From NCBI GenBank assembly GCA_040756745.1, contig JBFLYO010000019.1:1-64000 (forward strand): a stretch of DNA of 64,000 bases, in the 5' to 3' direction. The first letter of the stretch is position 1. The number at the start of each line of letters is the position of its first letter. The stretch is from JBFLYO01 sp040756745 (GTDB lineage: Bacteria > Bacteroidota > Ignavibacteria > UBA10030 > UBA6906). Both the position numbers and the translations under genes were made by a program. Below, piece by piece: positions 60,244-64,000 of this stretch. Below the pieces are notes generated by a model. It was not told the origin of the DNA. It did not search any database and was given only the letters and a program-made list of their open reading frames with translations.

Positions 60244-60846
60244 TCATCTGCCGATCCCGGTCTTCTCCCGCGCAAGGCGCCGGAGGGCTTCGGGATAAAG
60301 CTCGTGCTCGACGGCCAGGACGCGTTCTGCGAGCGATTCCGGGGTGTCGCCGGGACGTACAGGGACGGTTCGCTGCAGAATCACAGCCCCGTGGTCGTAT
60401 TCTTCGTCGACGTAATGCACCGTCGCGCCGCTCACCGTTTCTCCCGCGGCAAGCACCGCTTCATGCACGTGCATGCCGTACATCCCCGCGCCCCCGAACC
60501 GGGGAAGCAGGGCGGGATGAATATTCACGATCCGTTTGCGGAAGGCCGCGACGACGGAGGTGGGAACGCGCTTCATGTACCCCGCGAGCGCAATGAAATC
60601 CGCCCCGTGCTGCTGGAGCGTGGAGAGCATTGCATCGGCGAAGGCGTTCTCATCGGGAAACTGCTTCTGACTCAGGTGAACGGCGGGGATCGCATTGGCC
60701 CGGGCAATCTCGAGAATGCCGGCGGTGGAATTGTTGCTGATGACGACGCATATCCGCGCGTCCGGAATGCTCCCCTGCTGTATCGCCGTCAGGATCGCAC
60801 GGAAATTCGATCCGCGCCCGGAACCAAGAACGGCAATACTCAGCAT
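60244..60846 (-). CDS. purN: Phosphoribosylglycinamide formyltransferase
   Basis: A 200-residue enzyme transferring formyl from 10-formyl-THF to GAR in purine synthesis. The start IAVLGSGRGSNFRAILTAI is the phosphate loop. ICVVISNNSTAGILEIA, FIALAGYMKRVPTSVV, IVNIHPALLPRFGGAGMYG (catalytic His) and VHYVDEEYDHGAVILQRTV (catalytic Asp) are intact. The predicted promoter's -10 element lies only six bases before the ATG, so the mRNA could be leaderless. Confidence 0.96.
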   Translation of the reverse strand: MLSIAVLGSGRGSNFRAILTAIQQGSIPDARICVVISNNSTAGILEIARANAIPAVHLSQKQFPDENAFADAMLSTLQQHGADFIALAGYMKRVPTSVVAAFRKRIVNIHPALLPRFGGAGMYGMHVHEAVLAAGETVSGATVHYVDEEYDHGAVILQRTVPVRPGDTPESLAERVLAVEHELYPEALRRLAREKTGIGR

Positions 60847-60851
60847 GAATA

Positions 60852-60880
60852 AAACTACGACATGTTTGACAGAAATTCAA
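60852..60880 (-). promoter_or_regulatory. Putative promoter of purN-purH
   Basis: Minus strand: TTGAAT (60875-60880), 17 bases, TAGTTT (60852-60857). The expected start point coincides with the purN ATG at 60846. Confidence 0.4.
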
Positions 60881-60909
60881 GAAATGCGCTGCAGAAGCGA
60901 CACCTGGGA

Positions 60910-61848
60910 TCACTCCACTGCAGGCCCAAGAAGTTCCAGCGACCCCGCTTCCGCATCCAGCCGGGCCCGAACCCCTACGGGCAGCGTAATCATGCGATGG
61001 TCGTGCCCAAAGGGGAGCCCGCTCAGGACCGGGCCGTGAGATGCGCTTGCCGCTTCCCTCAGCACCTGGTCGACCGTGAACGACGGCTTTGACGGATCCT
61101 TCGGCCCACAATCGCTGAACATGCCGAACCCGATCCCTGAAGCTTTGCGGAGAATGCCGGCATTTCGCAGCTGGGTCAGCATCCTATCCACTCGGTATGG
61201 CTCCTCGCCAATCTCCTCGAGAAAGAGGATCGCACGCCGGAACTCCGGTTGAAACGGCGTGCCGAGTATCGACACAACCAGGGAGAGGTTCCCGCCGAGA
61301 AGACGGCCCGAAGACAAACCGTGATTCAATGCAATTGCGCCAATCCCGCCGTCGGCGATCGTGCGCCTTCGCTCCGGCGATGTCACCAGCCGCCAGAAGC
61401 GCTCCTCCGCAAAGGGATCCATCTCCCCCGCCATATCCACGCCGAGCATCGGGCCGTGGAAGGTGACCATGCCTGTCTTCGTCCAAATGGCAAGATGTAG
61501 TGCAGTAATGTCGCTATAGCCGACGAGAATTTTCGGGTTCCTCGCGATCAGGCGGTAGTCGATCCGCGACAGCAGCCGCGGCGAGCCATACCCTCCTCTC
61601 ACGCAAAAGACGGCTTTGACATTCTTGTTCCGGAACATGGCGTGGAAATCATTGAGGCGGTCATCGTCCGTTCCGGCAAGATAGCCGGCACGGTGCGACA
61701 CGCTGTCGCCGGTCAGCGTGCGATAGCCGAGCTGCTCGAGATATCGGACGCCCAGATCGAGCCGTGAAGGATCCTCCAGCGGACTGGCAGGGGCGACGAT
61801 CCCGATGAGATCGCCGCGGCGCAGACGGGGTGGGAGCACAGTCTCCAT
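60910..61848 (-). CDS. LD-carboxypeptidase (S66 family)
   Basis: A 312-residue cytosolic serine peptidase removing the terminal D-Ala from murein tetrapeptides during recycling. It has RRGDLIGIVAPASPLEDPSR and FCVRGGYGSPRLLSRIDY, with the catalytic Ser in LVGYSDITALHLA, Glu in LFLEEIGEEPYRVDRML and His in GLPFGHDHRMITLPVG. The ATG at 61848 has AGGAGA upstream, giving the normal N-terminus. A possible CTGCGA-17-TATCTT promoter lies at 61878-61906. Confidence 0.93.
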   Translation of the reverse strand: METVLPPRLRRGDLIGIVAPASPLEDPSRLDLGVRYLEQLGYRTLTGDSVSHRAGYLAGTDDDRLNDFHAMFRNKNVKAVFCVRGGYGSPRLLSRIDYRLIARNPKILVGYSDITALHLAIWTKTGMVTFHGPMLGVDMAGEMDPFAEERFWRLVTSPERRRTIADGGIGAIALNHGLSSGRLLGGNLSLVVSILGTPFQPEFRRAILFLEEIGEEPYRVDRMLTQLRNAGILRKASGIGFGMFSDCGPKDPSKPSFTVDQVLREAASASHGPVLSGLPFGHDHRMITLPVGVRARLDAEAGSLELLGPAVE

Positions 61849-61925
61849 GAGGTTCTCCTGGCGAAATGTGGCTCCGGAAGATAGGGATTTCCCCAATTAT
61901 TCGCAGAGCCGCGCACCGATTTCCA

Positions 61926-61954
61926 TTGCCGTTGCGATCCCGCCTTCGTAGATT
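61926..61954 (+). promoter_or_regulatory. Putative promoter of the SPFH gene
   Basis: TTGCCG (61926-61931), 17 bases, TAGATT (61949-61954), about 50 bases before the ATG. Confidence 0.45.
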
Positions 61955-62007
61955 ACAGCACCTCTGTTCTTCCACACCGTCACCCCACTACACGCAGGAG
62001 CGTTGCC

Positions 62008-62895
62008 ATGTTATTTCTCTTATCCGTTGTCATTGTCGTCGTGGCCTTTTTTGTTTGGCGCATGGCCGCGAAGAAGGTGCAGGAGCATAACCTCGCCTAC
62101 CGCGGACTTTCGACCCTGTCCGTGGTGGCGATTGTCGTCTTTGCCGTCCTTGCCGTGTTTCAGTGCTTAACGGTCGTGCCTGCCGGCCACGTCGGTGTTG
62201 TCGACTTCTTCGGCACGGTGTCCGACAATACCCTCAAGGCAGGGATCAATTTCGTCAACCCGTTCGCGCGCGTTATCAAGTTCTCCGTGCAGACGACCGA
62301 ACATAAAGAGGTCATGCAGGTCCTCTCACGTGAAGGACTGACCATCGGCCTGGAGATCAGCGCTCTGTACCGTCTCGAGCCCGATTCGGCCGCAAGCGTC
62401 TACCGGAAGATCGGCACGGAGTATTCCGATGTCGTCCTCGTCCCGCAGTTCCGCTCCGTGAGCCGCGCCGTCACGGCGAGCTTTCAGGCAAGTGCCCTCT
62501 ATTCGACCGAGCGGGAGAAACTCGGCGCAACCATCCAGTCGGAGCTCGCCGCATTGCTGAAGGTGCGAGGGATCTTCGTGGAGTCGACCCCTCTCCGAAA
62601 TGTCGCCCTGCCGTCACAGTTGACAGAGGCGATCGAGCAGAAACAACGGGCCGAGCAGGAGAGCCAGAGGATGGAGTTCATTCTTACCAAGGAACGACAG
62701 GAAGCCGACAGGAAACGGATCGAGGCGAAAGGGATTGCCGACTTCCAGGCCATCGTTGCGGCGGGGATCAGTGAGCAATTGTTGCGATGGAAGGGAATCG
62801 AAGCGACAGAGAAGCTTGCGAACTCACCCAACACCAAGGTGATCATCGTCGGGGCCGGCAAGGACGGACTGCCGATCATCCTCGACACGAAGTAG
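62008..62895 (+). CDS. SPFH/prohibitin-family membrane protein
   Basis: A 295-residue protein. An N-terminal hydrophobic segment (LLSVVIVVVAFFVWRM) and a second helix (STLSVVAIVVFAVLAVF) precede the SPFH domain: VVPAGHVGVVDFFGTVSDN, LKAGINFVNPFARVIKF, VQTTEHKEVMQVLSREG. A helical region rich in Gln/Glu/Arg follows (AIEQKQRAEQESQRMEF), then a C-terminal GISEQLLRWKGIEATEKLA. Prohibitin-like proteins form ring scaffolds in membranes, often controlling proteases. No FtsH lies next to it. Confidence 0.92.
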   Translation: MLFLLSVVIVVVAFFVWRMAAKKVQEHNLAYRGLSTLSVVAIVVFAVLAVFQCLTVVPAGHVGVVDFFGTVSDNTLKAGINFVNPFARVIKFSVQTTEHKEVMQVLSREGLTIGLEISALYRLEPDSAASVYRKIGTEYSDVVLVPQFRSVSRAVTASFQASALYSTEREKLGATIQSELAALLKVRGIFVESTPLRNVALPSQLTEAIEQKQRAEQESQRMEFILTKERQEADRKRIEAKGIADFQAIVAAGISEQLLRWKGIEATEKLANSPNTKVIIVGAGKDGLPIILDTK

Positions 62896-62953
62896 ACGAA
62901 GTCATTGATGTCCGGTACAACCGCCGCCCGGAGCGCGGGCCGTCCCCGTCAGG

Positions 62954-62982
62954 TTCCGATTGAACGGGATTCTCCGTATATT
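62954..62982 (+). promoter_or_regulatory. Possible promoter of the DUF2334 gene
   Basis: TTCCGA (62954-62959), 17 bases, TATATT (62977-62982), about 33 bases before the GTG at 63015. The -35 element departs from TTG. Confidence 0.3.
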
Positions 62983-63014
62983 CTGTGCATGGAAGATCCC
63001 CGGACAGGCGCCCC

Positions 63015-64000
63015 GTGAGACGAGCGGCGGTCCCGTTGTTGTCATGGTGTCTTGCCACTTCCGCCTTCAGCGTCCCCGCTGAACGCGGCGGACCCGCAAA
63101 AGTGCTGATCGTTGTTGAAGGGGGGACGTCGCTCCGCAGCAAGGCCATCGCGGACGGGCGGGAACTCGCCACTCTGCTTGGCCACTTCAACGCCACGACG
63201 CGCGTTCTCGGCGTGAACGAATATGTGCCGCGCACGTTCGGGCGGTATGACCTCGTCGTCTTCATCGGCTTCTCTGCCTCCTACAACCCGCCGCTCCGCT
63301 TCCAGGAAGATGTTCTCGCCACCCGCGTCCCGGTGCTCTGGTTGAACACCGGCTTCAAGGAGTTCTCGTCCCGCCCGGAAGTCCGGCGGCGCTTCGGGTT
63401 CACCGTCTCCCACCTCGACTCTGTCAACGTGTTCGACAAGGTCAGAGCAGGCACGAGGACCTTTACCAAAGGGGAACCCAATATCAATATGATTGCGATC
63501 GCCGACCGGAAGCGGGTCTCGATCCTGGCGACCGCGCTCTCCACCCGTAAGCGGTGGGAAGTCCCGTACATCGTCCGGTCGGGCCTGCTGACCTATTTCG
63601 CGGATTCTCCCTTTTCCAACGCCACCGAGACCGACCGTTATCTGCTGTTCGCGGACATGCTGCATGACATCCTCGGCCAGGCGCATGAGGAATCGCATAC
63701 CGCCTTGATCCGGATCGAGGATGTGAACCCGCTGGAGAACCCCTCGAATCTCAGGGAGATCGCCGACATCCTCTCGTCGCACAGCATTCCCTTCCTTGTG
63801 GGGGTGGTCCCGTTCTACGTCAGCCCCAGCGAGGGGATCAGGGTCAGCCTGTCCGACAAGCCCGAGCTGGTCGATGCCCTCAGGTACATGACGCAGAACG
63901 GCGGTACGATCGTTATGCACGGCGTGACCCATCAGTACCACGGCATCACGGGGGTGGATTACGAGTTCTGGGACGAGAACACAGGCCGGCCGATCCGCGA
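63015..64000 (+). CDS. DUF2334 domain protein (polysaccharide deacetylase-like), C-terminus outside window
   Basis: The frame is open from GTG 63015 to the window end, giving 328 residues. A weak signal peptide (AVPLLSWCLATSAFSVPA) precedes an alpha/beta part (AKVLIVVEGGTSLRSK, RYDLVVFIGFSASYNPP). The DUF2334 region then has TALIRIEDVNPLENPSNL, FLVGVVPFYVSP and TIVMHGVTHQYHGITG. DUF2334 belongs to the NodB-like deacetylase superfamily; the Asp in IRIEDV and His in MHGVTH are the expected metal ligands. It is probably exported and acts on envelope or secreted polysaccharide. A nine-codon frame starting at 62990 overlaps its start. Confidence 0.82.
   Translation, partial: MRRAAVPLLSWCLATSAFSVPAERGGPAKVLIVVEGGTSLRSKAIADGRELATLLGHFNATTRVLGVNEYVPRTFGRYDLVVFIGFSASYNPPLRFQEDVLATRVPVLWLNTGFKEFSSRPEVRRRFGFTVSHLDSVNVFDKVRAGTRTFTKGEPNINMIAIADRKRVSILATALSTRKRWEVPYIVRSGLLTYFADSPFSNATETDRYLLFADMLHDILGQAHEESHTALIRIEDVNPLENPSNLREIADILSSHSIPFLVGVVPFYVSPSEGIRVSLSDKPELVDALRYMTQNGGTIVMHGVTHQYHGITGVDYEFWDENTGRPIR

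Noticed and set aside
60868..60897. Plus-strand TTGACA at about 60868 as a promoter
   Set aside because: No plus-strand gene follows and no TAnnTT element lies at the right distance.

Overview
The window is a dense, GC-rich bacterial chromosome segment with no rRNA, tRNA, CRISPR or prophage that I can recognise. A secreted protein near 8-11 kb ends in a type IX secretion (T9SS) sorting domain with a NYPNPFNPTTTIRY motif. There is also a GWxTD/TPR protein, a hybrid two-component regulator of Bacteroidota type, and LPS genes (kdsB, a family 9 glycosyltransferase). Together these suggest a Gram-negative member of the Bacteroidota/Ignavibacteriota (FCB) group, probably a high-GC Ignavibacteria-like lineage; this placement is inference. 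No base composition was computed.

Layout. 1-1646 (minus): a glycosyltransferase pair cut by the window edge. 1741-7848 (plus): rsmA, a PAP2 membrane enzyme, then a 1377-residue hybrid two-component regulator. 8042-10987 (plus): a secreted esterase-like T9SS protein. 10988-12075: mostly non-coding, with a possible group II intron remnant, one small unknown ORF and a terminator. 12076-14847 (plus): a metal-resistance operon (ArsR/SmtB sensor, Zn/Cd/Pb P-type ATPase, small partner). 14939-17357 (plus): rplU-rpmA, mdh and a lipoprotein. 17366-31777 (minus): a long run including an anti-sigma-like kinase, an outer-membrane barrel, an MBL/beta-CASP RNase, many small accessory enzymes, and pyrG, kdsB, gatC, plsC and an M48 protease. 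32060-34369 (plus): malic enzyme-phosphotransacetylase. 34477-38870 (minus): methylglyoxal synthase and the metY-hom-metX methionine cluster, with a long structured leader (38871-39253). 39302-61848 (minus): GWxTD protein, TerC, esterase, a broken macro-domain gene, rtcB, pckA, S9 peptidase, dcd, PLP decarboxylase, Lon-like protease, the complete cell-shape cluster (rodA-mrdA-mreD-mreC-mreB), purH, purN and an LD-carboxypeptidase. 62008-64000 (plus): an SPFH protein and a partial DUF2334 protein.

Cross-cutting observations. At eleven transcription-unit starts plus one internal site (dcd) the same promoter shape recurs: TTG at -35 and TAnnTT at -10, separated by exactly 17 bases when counted as hexamers. 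Several intergenic gaps hold distinctive simple repeats (GATTGA/GATTAA, GGGAGTA, AGTCAGAAG, TTTAGC...GCTGCAA), many arranged as hairpins. One GATTAA-type repeat appears to have become the signal peptide of a lipoprotein, and one repeat-like hairpin sits in frame inside the T9SS sorting domain.

The most promising candidate for something undescribed is the 380-nt leader of the methionine operon, which carries a promoter, repeated hairpins and an intrinsic terminator just before metY but matches no SAM riboswitch I know. No obviously new defence or biosynthetic system is visible; most of the window is housekeeping.
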